Positions 1 through 6,259 of a stretch of 20,577 nucleotides of DNA are shown in pieces. The notes under the pieces are model-generated. The model had not been told where the DNA came from. It saw only the letters and a list, made by a program, of their open reading frames with translations, and searched no databases. Both the position numbers and the translations under genes were made by a program. This DNA comes from an uncultured Bacteroidales bacterium (lineage in GTDB: Bacteria > Bacteroidota > Bacteroidia > Bacteroidales > WCHB1-69): positions 1 through 20,577 of the forward strand of contig CALECM010000021.1 in NCBI GenBank assembly GCA_937949745.1. Reading direction: 5' to 3'. Numbering within the stretch: the first letter of the stretch is position 1; every line of letters starts with the position of its first letter.

Positions 1-54
1 ACAACCGTGATAAGCATAAAACTCCATCCCGGAGATCAATATTTTACTTTTCAT
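1..54 (-). CDS. folB: Dihydroneopterin aldolase FolB, N-terminal fragment (cut by window edge)
   Basis: Reading the minus strand from an ATG at 54 gives an open frame running off the window: MKSKILISGMEFYAYHGC. The (M/V)EFYAYHG pattern near the N-terminus is typical of dihydroneopterin aldolase, which converts 7,8-dihydroneopterin to 6-hydroxymethyl-7,8-dihydropterin in cytosolic folate synthesis. Only 18 codons are visible, so the call rests on that N-terminal signature. The gene begins 6 bases after the stop of the methyltransferase, with AAGAGA just before the start, so it is probably last or near last in a typA-methyltransferase-folB transcript. No catalytic residues beyond this segment can be checked. 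Confidence 0.7.
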   Translation of the reverse strand, partial: MKSKILISGMEFYAYHGC

Positions 55-60
55 TATCTC

Positions 61-876
61 TTATTTGACAAAAACCATATTAAGTCCGAAGAATCCATAT
101 TTCTTTAACAGAGGATGCCTTTCCATCAGCTTCCGCTCGCGTTTGATTACCTGTGATTCTTCACTGTTCCGAAAGGAAAAAGGCATAAAGAAACGGATAT
201 ACTCTACGGAACCGGGCATTAAAGTAAATCCGGTTTTTTCAAAAAGTTGCCGCCATTTTTGTTCTGACCGGAAATTTTCATTTCCCATGAGTACTTTTTT
301 TCTCAATTTTTCATCGTAATATTCTATGATTCTTTTATTCCCTCTTTTTAAGAAAAAAATAAAAGATTCTAATAAGGCGTCCCCATTTACTTCAACTAAA
401 ATGAGTTTTCCTCCTTTTTTCAGTCCCTTGTAAAAAATGGAAAGACCCTCTTCAATAGGTTCGATATGGTGAAGCGTATCCTGCAGTATAATATAATCCA
501 AACTTTCCGGTTCCGGCGGATTATCGAAGATATTCTCATAAACGTACGTAAAGAGATTGCTGTCTCCGAACCGATTCCAATAATTCCGGCGTGCCTGAAT
601 CTGATCCGCGTAATATTCCATCGTCGTTCCTTTCGCAGGAATTCCGTTCATGGCCAGATAAAGGCAGGTGGAACCATAGCCGCATCCGCAATCCAAAATA
701 GCGGGATCACCGGTCTTGTCGATATGCCGGTCGATATAAGCAAGCCTTTGCATATAATAGGCCTTCCTGAAGCGTCTTATCGACAGACCGCCTTCATTCA
801 GTTTATAATACGGATAAAGATTGGGATTCTCTTTAATTTCCTCGCATAGATACCGGAAAAAGAGCTCTTGTTCCAT
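61..876 (-). CDS. Class I SAM-dependent methyltransferase, substrate unknown
   Basis: A 271-residue soluble protein with a Rossmann-type methyltransferase core. Motif I, LDCGCGYG, is at residues 61-68 and should bind S-adenosylmethionine. The acidic motif II region with DYIILQDTLHHIEP is at 127-140, and the post-motif strand LKKGGKLILVEV is at about 152-163. The HH after the acidic loop is common in small-molecule methyltransferases of the UbiE/Methyltransf_11 type, but the substrate cannot be told. The first 55 residues and the C-terminal 90 (rich in Lys, Arg and aromatics) are outside the core and may form the substrate cap. No signal peptide or membrane segment is seen, so it should be cytosolic. 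It follows typA after 11 bases and precedes folB by 6, with no promoter box between, so it is probably cotranscribed with both; this does not define its role. Confidence 0.8.
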   Translation of the reverse strand: MEQELFFRYLCEEIKENPNLYPYYKLNEGGLSIRRFRKAYYMQRLAYIDRHIDKTGDPAILDCGCGYGSTCLYLAMNGIPAKGTTMEYYADQIQARRNYWNRFGDSNLFTYVYENIFDNPPEPESLDYIILQDTLHHIEPIEEGLSIFYKGLKKGGKLILVEVNGDALLESFIFFLKRGNKRIIEYYDEKLRKKVLMGNENFRSEQKWRQLFEKTGFTLMPGSVEYIRFFMPFSFRNSEESQVIKRERKLMERHPLLKKYGFFGLNMVFVK

Positions 877-887
877 GGTACGACATC

Positions 888-2696
888 TTAATCATTCTTC
901 TTGCCCACTCTCTTTCTTTCAACTTCGCTTAAAATTATTTTCCGGAGTCTTAATGAGACCGGCGTGATCTCGAGGTATTCGTCTTTCCCGATAAATTCCA
1001 TATATTCTTCCAGGGACATTTTGATGGGAGGAGCGATTCTTAATTTCTCATCAGAACCGGATGCCCGCATATTGGTCAATTTCTTGGATTTACATACGTT
1101 CACCACGAGATCGTCCTGGCGGATATGCTCTCCTATCACCTGTCCGGCATAAACATTTTCACCGGGTTCGATAAAAAATGAACCCCTATCCTGTAATTTA
1201 TCTATAGCGTAGGCATAAGATTGTCCGGTTTCCATAGAGATCAATGCTCCGTTATGTCTTCCCGGAATATCACCTTTCCACGGCTGGTATTCATGAAAAC
1301 GATGTGACATGATCGCTTCCCCTTCCGTAGCCGTTAATATCTGGTTCCTTAACCCGATGGTGCCCCGTGAAGGAATATAAAAATCAAGATGTACCCTGTC
1401 ACCAATAGTTTCTATAGAGAAAAGGTCACCTTTTTTTCTGGATACATAATCAATAACCCGGCTTTGGAATTCTTCCGGGACCAAAACCGTAAGTTGTTCT
1501 ATCGGCTCATAAGTAGCGCCGTCTATTTCCTTAAGAATCACCTGGGGCTGCCCTACCTGCAGTTCATAACCTTCCCGCCTCATGGTTTCGATAAGTACCG
1601 ATAAATGCAAGATACCCCTGCCGTAAACATTCAGCATATCCGGTGAATATCCTTCCACAATCCTTAAAGCAAGATTTTTTTCCAGTTCTGAAAAAAGCCT
1701 GTCACGTAAATGGCGCGAAGTAACATATTTTCCTTCCTGTCCGTAAAAAGGAGAAGTATTAATAGTGAACAACATACTCATAGTAGGCTCATCTACCTTA
1801 ATGGGTGTAAGCTGTTCGGGATTTTCAAGATCTGCAACGGTATCCCCGATTTCAAAATCATCGAGGCCTAAGATGGCACAAATCTCTCCCGGATAGATAG
1901 GTTGTTTTACTTTTTCTTTTCCAAGCCCTTCAAAAGTATATAATTCTTTTACTTTAGCCGGTATAACCTTACCGTCATGCTTAATCAGAGCAACATTTTG
2001 ACCCCATTGCAAAGAGCCTCTTTTCAAGCGGCCTACGGCGATTCTTCCCACGTAGGAAGAATAATCCAGCGAGGAGATCATCATTTGCAGATTTCCCTCT
2101 TCCGCCACAGGAGCAGGGATATGTTCAATAATCTGATCTAAAAGATAACTGATATCCTGTGTAGGATTTTTCCAGTCCGGACCCATCCAGCCTTCTTTAG
2201 CCGAACCGTAGACCGTCGGGAAATTCAATTGCTCGTCCGTGGCACCCAGGTTGAACATCAATTCAAAAACAGCTTCCTGGGCCAGATCCGGAGTACAATT
2301 AAGCTTATCCACTTTATTTACTACCACGATAGGTTTAAGTCCTAATTCAATGGCTTTCTGCGTCACGAACCTGGTCTGGGGCATCGGGCCCTCCAAAGCG
2401 TCTACGACCAGAAGCACACCATCCGCCATATTCAGTACCCTTTCTACTTCTCCACCGAAATCACTGTGACCGGGCGTATCGATCACGTTTATCTTTACAT
2501 CTTTATATCTGACGGAAACATTTTTGGATAATATGGTAATTCCTCTTTCACGTTCCAAATCATTGTTATCCAATACCAATTCTTGTACCTGTTGATTCGC
2601 ACGGAATATATGAGTTTGATATAAAAGTCTGTCTACCAAAGTAGTTTTACCATGGTCAACGTGGGCAATAATGGCTATATTTCTGATATTTTGCAT
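888..2696 (-). CDS. typA: Ribosome-associated translational GTPase TypA/BipA
   Basis: A 602-residue protein of full family length. The G domain shows the P-loop AHVDHGKTT at residues 11-19, G2 RGITI at 51-55, G3 DTPGH at 73-77 and G4 NKVD at 127-130, followed by EF-Tu-like domain II, two EF-G-like domains and the BipA C-terminal domain ending in a Lys/Arg-rich tail. The segment KSKKLTNMRASGSDE near the C-terminus is a TypA/BipA hallmark. TypA is an EF-G/LepA relative that binds the 70S ribosome and helps large-subunit assembly, mainly under stress or cold. The ATG at 2696 lies 34 bases downstream of a perfect TAnnTTTG box. The methyltransferase and folB follow closely, so typA probably heads this transcript. 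I see no frameshift. Confidence 0.96.
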   Translation of the reverse strand: MQNIRNIAIIAHVDHGKTTLVDRLLYQTHIFRANQQVQELVLDNNDLERERGITILSKNVSVRYKDVKINVIDTPGHSDFGGEVERVLNMADGVLLVVDALEGPMPQTRFVTQKAIELGLKPIVVVNKVDKLNCTPDLAQEAVFELMFNLGATDEQLNFPTVYGSAKEGWMGPDWKNPTQDISYLLDQIIEHIPAPVAEEGNLQMMISSLDYSSYVGRIAVGRLKRGSLQWGQNVALIKHDGKVIPAKVKELYTFEGLGKEKVKQPIYPGEICAILGLDDFEIGDTVADLENPEQLTPIKVDEPTMSMLFTINTSPFYGQEGKYVTSRHLRDRLFSELEKNLALRIVEGYSPDMLNVYGRGILHLSVLIETMRREGYELQVGQPQVILKEIDGATYEPIEQLTVLVPEEFQSRVIDYVSRKKGDLFSIETIGDRVHLDFYIPSRGTIGLRNQILTATEGEAIMSHRFHEYQPWKGDIPGRHNGALISMETGQSYAYAIDKLQDRGSFFIEPGENVYAGQVIGEHIRQDDLVVNVCKSKKLTNMRASGSDEKLRIAPPIKMSLEEYMEFIGKDEYLEITPVSLRLRKIILSEVERKRVGKKND

Positions 2697-2730
2697 CTTA
2701 TTAAATAAAATTCCTAATTTTTTGAAGGTG

Positions 2731-2738
2731 CAAAGATA
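2731..2738 (-). promoter_or_regulatory. Bacteroidetes -7 promoter box for typA
   Basis: Minus strand TATCTTTG matches the Bacteroidetes sigma-ABfr -7 consensus TAnnTTTG. It ends 34 bases before the typA ATG. A TTTA at 2757-2760, 18 bases further upstream, may serve as a degenerate -33 element. The rest of the gap to 2879 holds a weak 6-base inverted repeat (TATCGT at 2803-2808 and ACGATA at 2825-2830) of unknown meaning, and nothing else I can name. Confidence 0.6.
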
Positions 2739-2879
2739 CGATAAAAGTTTAGTCGTTAAACTTTATAAATGGTAATTGTGAAATATAACCAAGGAATTTA
2801 TCTATCGTTTCCACTAAATGTCGGACGATAAACAACAGATGAATACTCAAAAAACTACAAGATGCGAATAGCGATTTTT

Positions 2880-3086
2880 TTATCCGTCACAACGGATCCC
2901 TGTTTGGGTCTTTTCATCAAACGTCTGGAATTCGGAGCATTGTTCTCCTTTTTCCAATGTATATTCTTCCTGCCCTTCCACAGTTCCGCTTTTATATATG
3001 GTGCAATTACAGGTTTCTTTCTTACAGGAGGAGACTATTGATGCAACCATAAAAAAGGTGAAAATCAAAATATAACGTTTTTTCAT
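2880..3086 (-). CDS. Small cysteine-rich lipoprotein, function unknown
   Basis: A 68-residue protein starting MKKRYILIF, with a hydrophobic helix to about residue 19 and a lipobox VSSC giving lipidated Cys21. It should therefore be exported and anchored in the inner or outer membrane by signal peptidase II processing. The mature part is only about 48 residues and is acidic (many Glu), with Cys26, Cys28, Cys50 and Cys66, enough for two disulfides in the periplasm or at the surface. I recognise no domain. A TAnnTTTG box lies 23 bases upstream, so it appears to have its own promoter, separate from meaB above and typA below. Short lipoproteins of this kind are frequent in Bacteroidetes and mostly uncharacterised. 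The lipobox, the promoter and the clean stop support a real gene. Confidence 0.7.
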   Translation of the reverse strand: MKKRYILIFTFFMVASIVSSCKKETCNCTIYKSGTVEGQEEYTLEKGEQCSEFQTFDEKTQTGIRCDG

Positions 3087-3109
3087 AAAAGTAATATTTA
3101 TTTGAAATG

Positions 3110-3117
3110 CAAATATA
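3110..3117 (-). promoter_or_regulatory. Bacteroidetes -7 promoter box for the small lipoprotein
   Basis: Minus strand TATATTTG fits TAnnTTTG and sits in the 57-base gap after meaB, 23 bases before the lipoprotein ATG at 3086. No good -33 TTTG is seen at the usual distance. Confidence 0.5.
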
Positions 3118-3143
3118 ACAATTTCGTTATATGATACGGTTTG

Positions 3144-4220
3144 TTACCGGTTTATTTCCAAAACAATATTGCCCGCCGTATACGGTGTAATTTCTCCTTT
3201 TTTGATCAGCGGGATCATTTCATTGATCTTCTCTTTTACTCCCGGACGATTATAGAATTGGGATTTCACGTTAAAATCGATCCATTCCGTAAAGATATTG
3301 ATTAATTGTTCGTTCCGTTGCTCTTTAAAGGATCCGTTATTTTTGGTCAATGTTTCAAATTCCCCGATCATATGCCAAATATCGTCGATATGGTTATTTT
3401 CGAGAGCGGAACAGGTTTTAACAGGAACCGTCCATCCGTTTTCCGGCGGTGGAAAAAGTTTTAGCGCTGATTGATATTGGGCCTGGGCCATGGTAGCCTT
3501 TTCACGGTTATCGCCATCCGCTTTGTTAATCACGATGGCATCGGCCATTTCCATAATTCCCCGTTTAATTCCCTGTAATTCATCTCCGGCACCGGACAAC
3601 ATCAGTAACAGGAAAAAATCGACCATCGATTTGACAACCGTTTCCGATTGGCCCACACCTACCGTTTCAATAATCATAACGTTAAATCCGGCTGCCTCGC
3701 ATAATATGATCGTTTCCCTGGTTTTGCGTGCCACGCCTCCGAGGGTCAAGCCTGAGGGTGAAGGTCGTATAAAAGCATTCGGATCCGTCGAAAGATGTTC
3801 CATTCTGGTCTTATCTCCCAGAATACTTCCTTTGGACCTTTCACTACTGGGATCTATCGCCAGGACAGCCAGTTTATTTCCCAAACCGGTTACATAAGTA
3901 CCAAAACTTTCGATAAAAGTACTTTTTCCGACACCGGGCACTCCGGTAATTCCTATCCTTAGAGAATTTCCCGAATATGGTAAAGCTTTTTCAATGATAG
4001 ACTGGGCTTTGGCGAAATGTTCCGGGTTTACGCTTTCCACTAATGTGATCGCGCGACTCAATATCGTACGGTTTCCCGATAAAATTCCGTCCAGGTATTC
4101 TTCCACCGATAAATCCTTTCTCCCGGGTCGTTTCTTGTCTTTGTAATAAGGATTTACCTGTGAAGGCTGTTCGATGCCTTCCTGTACGGATAATGCCGAT
4201 TTAAACGGACGTTGGCTCAT
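3144..4220 (-). CDS. meaB: MeaB/ArgK-family G-protein chaperone of methylmalonyl-CoA mutase
   Basis: A 358-residue SIMIBI-class GTPase. With the start at 4220, the P-loop GVPGVGKS is at residues 93-100, the family segment AIDPSSERSKGSILGDKTRM follows at about 121-140, the switch motif ETVGVGQSE is at 185-193 and NKAD for guanine recognition is at 232-235. MeaB binds adenosylcobalamin-dependent methylmalonyl-CoA mutase, gates cofactor loading and protects against inactivation; the mutase serves the succinate-propionate route common in Bacteroidales. The mutase genes are not in this window. An in-frame ATG at 4286 would add 22 residues, but a perfect -7 box lies inside that extension, so I choose the ATG at 4220 (MSQRPF...). 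The older name ArgK (arginine transport kinase) is misleading for this family. Confidence 0.92.
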   Translation of the reverse strand: MSQRPFKSALSVQEGIEQPSQVNPYYKDKKRPGRKDLSVEEYLDGILSGNRTILSRAITLVESVNPEHFAKAQSIIEKALPYSGNSLRIGITGVPGVGKSTFIESFGTYVTGLGNKLAVLAIDPSSERSKGSILGDKTRMEHLSTDPNAFIRPSPSGLTLGGVARKTRETIILCEAAGFNVMIIETVGVGQSETVVKSMVDFFLLLMLSGAGDELQGIKRGIMEMADAIVINKADGDNREKATMAQAQYQSALKLFPPPENGWTVPVKTCSALENNHIDDIWHMIGEFETLTKNNGSFKEQRNEQLINIFTEWIDFNVKSQFYNRPGVKEKINEMIPLIKKGEITPYTAGNIVLEINR

Positions 4221-4255
4221 GATATGAATTTTTACCGGGATCCGGATTTCTTTTG

Positions 4256-4263
4256 CAAAAGTA
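4256..4263 (-). promoter_or_regulatory. Bacteroidetes -7 promoter box for meaB (decides the start)
   Basis: Minus strand TACTTTTG matches TAnnTTTG and ends 35 bases before the ATG at 4220. Transcription from here could not include the upstream ATG at 4286, which supports the shorter MeaB. It is back to back with the ferredoxin promoter about 70 bases away. Confidence 0.6.
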
Positions 4264-4327
4264 ATTATTTTAATATAACCAATCATACGAAAAAAAGCAG
4301 GGATGCCCTTTCTAAATAAAAAAGTTT

Positions 4328-4335
4328 TATCTTTG
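4328..4335 (+). promoter_or_regulatory. Bacteroidetes -7 promoter box for the ferredoxin
   Basis: Plus strand TATCTTTG matches TAnnTTTG and ends 32 bases before the ATG at 4368. The -33 region is not clear (a TTTC at 4309-4312 is too close). It diverges from the meaB promoter. Confidence 0.6.
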
Positions 4336-4367
4336 CATACACAATTATTAACCCAAAACTTTGAACA

Positions 4368-4538
4368 ATGGCTTATAGAATCGATCCCGAATCATGCACT
4401 TCCTGCGGAAGTTGCCAGGGTGAATGTCCTCAGGATGCTATCCTGGACGGTACTCCTTACAAAATTGATCCTGAACTTTGCATTGATTGCGGTGCATGCG
4501 CAGATGTATGTCCTATGGAAGCTATTCATGCTGAATAG
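4368..4538 (+). CDS. Small 2[4Fe-4S] bacterial-type ferredoxin
   Basis: A 56-residue open frame starting MAYRIDPESCTSCGSC. It carries two CxxCxxCxxxCP motifs: Cys10, Cys13, Cys16 and Cys20, and Cys38, Cys41, Cys44 and Cys48, each followed by Pro. This is the clostridial-type ferredoxin fold, a soluble low-potential electron carrier that in anaerobes typically serves pyruvate:ferredoxin oxidoreductase, hydrogenase or Rnf. The two halves repeat the pattern IDPExC-xxCGxC, reflecting the internal duplication of the family. It is monocistronic: its own -7 box lies upstream and a strong hairpin terminator 23-30 bases downstream. The specific redox partner cannot be told. The gene is easily missed because of its length, but all eight ligands are intact. 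Confidence 0.95.
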   Translation: MAYRIDPESCTSCGSCQGECPQDAILDGTPYKIDPELCIDCGACADVCPMEAIHAE

Positions 4539-4560
4539 TGATTGGACGACCGTAAAATTA

Positions 4561-4597
4561 AAAGAAAAAGGGCGCCGGAAGGTGCCCTTTTCTTTTT
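4561..4597. terminator. Bidirectional intrinsic terminator between ferredoxin and ompH
   Basis: GGGCGCC at 4570-4576 and GGTGCCC at 4581-4587 pair (one G-T wobble) around a GGAA loop. The stem is extended by an A tract on the left and a T tract on the right. On the plus strand it gives a hairpin followed by U-rich RNA after the ferredoxin; on the minus strand the A tract becomes the U tail after the last ompH gene. It therefore can end both converging transcripts. Confidence 0.88.
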
Positions 4598-4620
4598 AAC
4601 TAACTGTATATTTACAAACC

Positions 4621-5124
4621 TCACTGAACAATTCCCAGTTTTTGTTTTACTTTTTCCGTGATATCTTCACCCTGTTGGTAATAGGTGAGAAGCGACTTAT
4701 TAAAAATATAAGCGAAATTACCTTCTTTGGCTACTTCTTTGATGGCATCTATAATCTTGGTCTGGAAAGGAAGAAGTAATTCATATTTCTTTTGTTGAAT
4801 ATTGGCTTCGATAGTAGAAGAGAATTCCTGGATTCTGGCATACATGGCCCTCAATTCTTCCTCTTTAACTTTACGTACTGCCGATGAATAGGTTCCGGCG
4901 TTGTTGTCGAATTCCTGTTGTTTTAACTGTAATTCCTTCAGCATCTCCTCACCTTCTTTCTGGTATTCATTCTGGTATTCGATCATGGAATTTTGAGCCG
5001 TATCAAAACCCGGCATCATTTCCATAATCTCTTCCGGGGAAATGTGTCCGAATTTATTATTCTGAGCTGACAAAACACAATGGAATCCGGTTATCAGCAG
5101 AATTATTAGAATTAATTTTTTCAT
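4621..5124 (-). CDS. OmpH/Skp-family periplasmic chaperone, third copy
   Basis: A 167-residue protein with a signal peptide (MKKLILIILLITGFHCVLSAQ) and a mature part made mostly of long charged, Gln-rich helices, as in Skp, whose trimer holds unfolded outer-membrane proteins on the way to BamA. The C-terminal YAYIFN...LLTYYQQGEDIT...KLGI block is the conserved edge of the trimer body. I place the start at the ATG at 5124, where GGTGAAG stands immediately before it; an in-frame GTG two codons upstream (5130) would only add two residues. It lies 10 bases after the second copy and is clearly more like that copy than the first, suggesting a local duplication. It is last in the block and precedes the bidirectional terminator. 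Confidence 0.88.
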   Translation of the reverse strand: MKKLILIILLITGFHCVLSAQNNKFGHISPEEIMEMMPGFDTAQNSMIEYQNEYQKEGEEMLKELQLKQQEFDNNAGTYSSAVRKVKEEELRAMYARIQEFSSTIEANIQQKKYELLLPFQTKIIDAIKEVAKEGNFAYIFNKSLLTYYQQGEDITEKVKQKLGIVQ

Positions 5125-5134
5125 CTTCACCGAT

Positions 5135-5641
5135 TTATTTGATTCCTAATTTCTTTTTTACCAAAGGAGTAACGTCAGCACCTCCGTCATAATAAAGCAG
5201 AATCTGGGTATCGAAAATGTAAGCGTAATTATTTTCTTTGGCAACGTCGTTAATCGCATTCTGGATCTTATCCTGGAATGGCTTAACCAGTTCATATTGT
5301 TTTTGTTCCAAATCTTCCTGAACACTATACTGGAATTCCTGAATTCTGTTCTGAAGGTCCACCAGTTCTTTTTCCCGCATTTGCCTCACACTGGAAGACA
5401 TAGTACCTGCTTCCCTGTCAAATTTGTCTTTTTTCGTTTGGAATTCCGACACGTAATCTTCATACATCATTTGTAATTCTCCCTGGAAGGCCTGCAATTT
5501 GATCGTAATGGAATCCACACCGGGCATCCCCTGTAATACTTCACTTGAATTCACATGGCCGTATTTACCCTGGGCCTGTACATTGGCGGAAAAAAATAAA
5601 AGACAGCTGAACACTGACAGGAGCAATAAATTCTTTTTCAT
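5135..5641 (-). CDS. OmpH/Skp-family periplasmic chaperone, second copy
   Basis: A 168-residue protein with signal peptide MKKNLLLLSVFSCLLFFSANVQAQ, cleaved near residue 24. The mature part starts KYGHVNSSEVLQGMPGVD, a typical N-terminal strand of Bacteroidetes OmpH, then carries coiled-coil helices (about residues 45-120) and ends in the ADVTPLVKKKLGIK block. By family it should be a trimeric periplasmic holdase for outer-membrane proteins. It begins 36 bases after the first copy, with no -7 box between, and its stop is 10 bases from the next start, so the three copies are probably cotranscribed with bamA. Its sequence closely matches the third copy in the head (KxGHxxxEx...MPGxD) and tail. 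Confidence 0.9.
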   Translation of the reverse strand: MKKNLLLLSVFSCLLFFSANVQAQGKYGHVNSSEVLQGMPGVDSITIKLQAFQGELQMMYEDYVSEFQTKKDKFDREAGTMSSSVRQMREKELVDLQNRIQEFQYSVQEDLEQKQYELVKPFQDKIQNAINDVAKENNYAYIFDTQILLYYDGGADVTPLVKKKLGIK

Positions 5642-5677
5642 TTAAGGTTAATTTTATATTATATCTAATTCTTTTTC

Positions 5678-6199
5678 TTAATTACGGGCTGAAATACCCA
5701 GTTTCTGCATGATCTCGTCATTGATATCCCATTTAGGATCCGCATATACAATGGTCGTAGATCCTGCGACATCGAAGACAAAAGCGTATCCTTTCTCTTT
5801 GGCGTAATCATTGATAGCCGTAAAAACACGATCCTGGATCGGTTTTACCAATTCTTCCCTTTTCTTAAAAAGGTCTCCGTCTTTTCCGAAACGTTTTTTC
5901 TGTAAGTCTTTGGCATTCCTTTCAGCGGCAATGATAGCATCTTCCCTGCTTTTCTTCATTTTATCAGGTAGAGTTATGGCTTCCACCTGGTATTTTTTAT
6001 ACATGGAATCGATAGTCATGAACTGGGATTCGATTTCACGTTGCCACTGCGCGGCAACACGGTCGAGTTCAGCCTGGGCTTCCGTATAATCCGGCATATT
6101 TCCCAGGATATATTCAGAATCAATATAGGCATATCTTTGGCCGAAAAGCGGTAGCGCCATCAGAGACACTAATAATACTAATAAAATATTCTTTTTCAT
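5678..6199 (-). CDS. OmpH/Skp-family periplasmic chaperone, first copy (divergent)
   Basis: A 173-residue protein with a short signal peptide ending near LPLFGQ, then RYAYIDSEYILGNMPDY, the usual OmpH start. A Lys/Glu/Arg-rich helical region spans about residues 40-120 and the conserved YAFVFDVAGSTTIVYADP block lies near the C-terminus. It differs from the two downstream copies in the helical tip and in the tail (DINDEIMQKLGISARN instead of the DVTPLVKKKLGIK type), so it is probably the older paralogue with a partly separate client range or a mixed-trimer role; that last point is inference. It follows bamA by 60 bases, and the pairing bamA-ompH is common across Bacteroidetes and Proteobacteria. 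Confidence 0.9.
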   Translation of the reverse strand: MKKNILLVLLVSLMALPLFGQRYAYIDSEYILGNMPDYTEAQAELDRVAAQWQREIESQFMTIDSMYKKYQVEAITLPDKMKKSREDAIIAAERNAKDLQKKRFGKDGDLFKKREELVKPIQDRVFTAINDYAKEKGYAFVFDVAGSTTIVYADPKWDINDEIMQKLGISARN

Positions 6200-6259
6200 T
6201 GTTGCTTTTATTTATTACCTAAATCTAACGCTTCCTGTTTTTATTTATTATAATCATTA

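Noticed and set aside
466..849. A 127-codon plus-strand open frame
   Set aside because: Antisense to the methyltransferase core. No family pattern and no promoter box.
3490..3897. A 135-codon plus-strand open frame
   Set aside because: Antisense to the GTPase domain of MeaB, whose motifs are intact.
4221..4286. A 22-residue N-terminal extension of MeaB
   Set aside because: A perfect -7 promoter box lies inside it, and the family does not need these residues.
4303..4599. A 98-codon plus-strand open frame over the ferredoxin
   Set aside because: Out of frame with the ferredoxin, which has all eight cluster cysteines; this frame also runs through the terminator hairpin.
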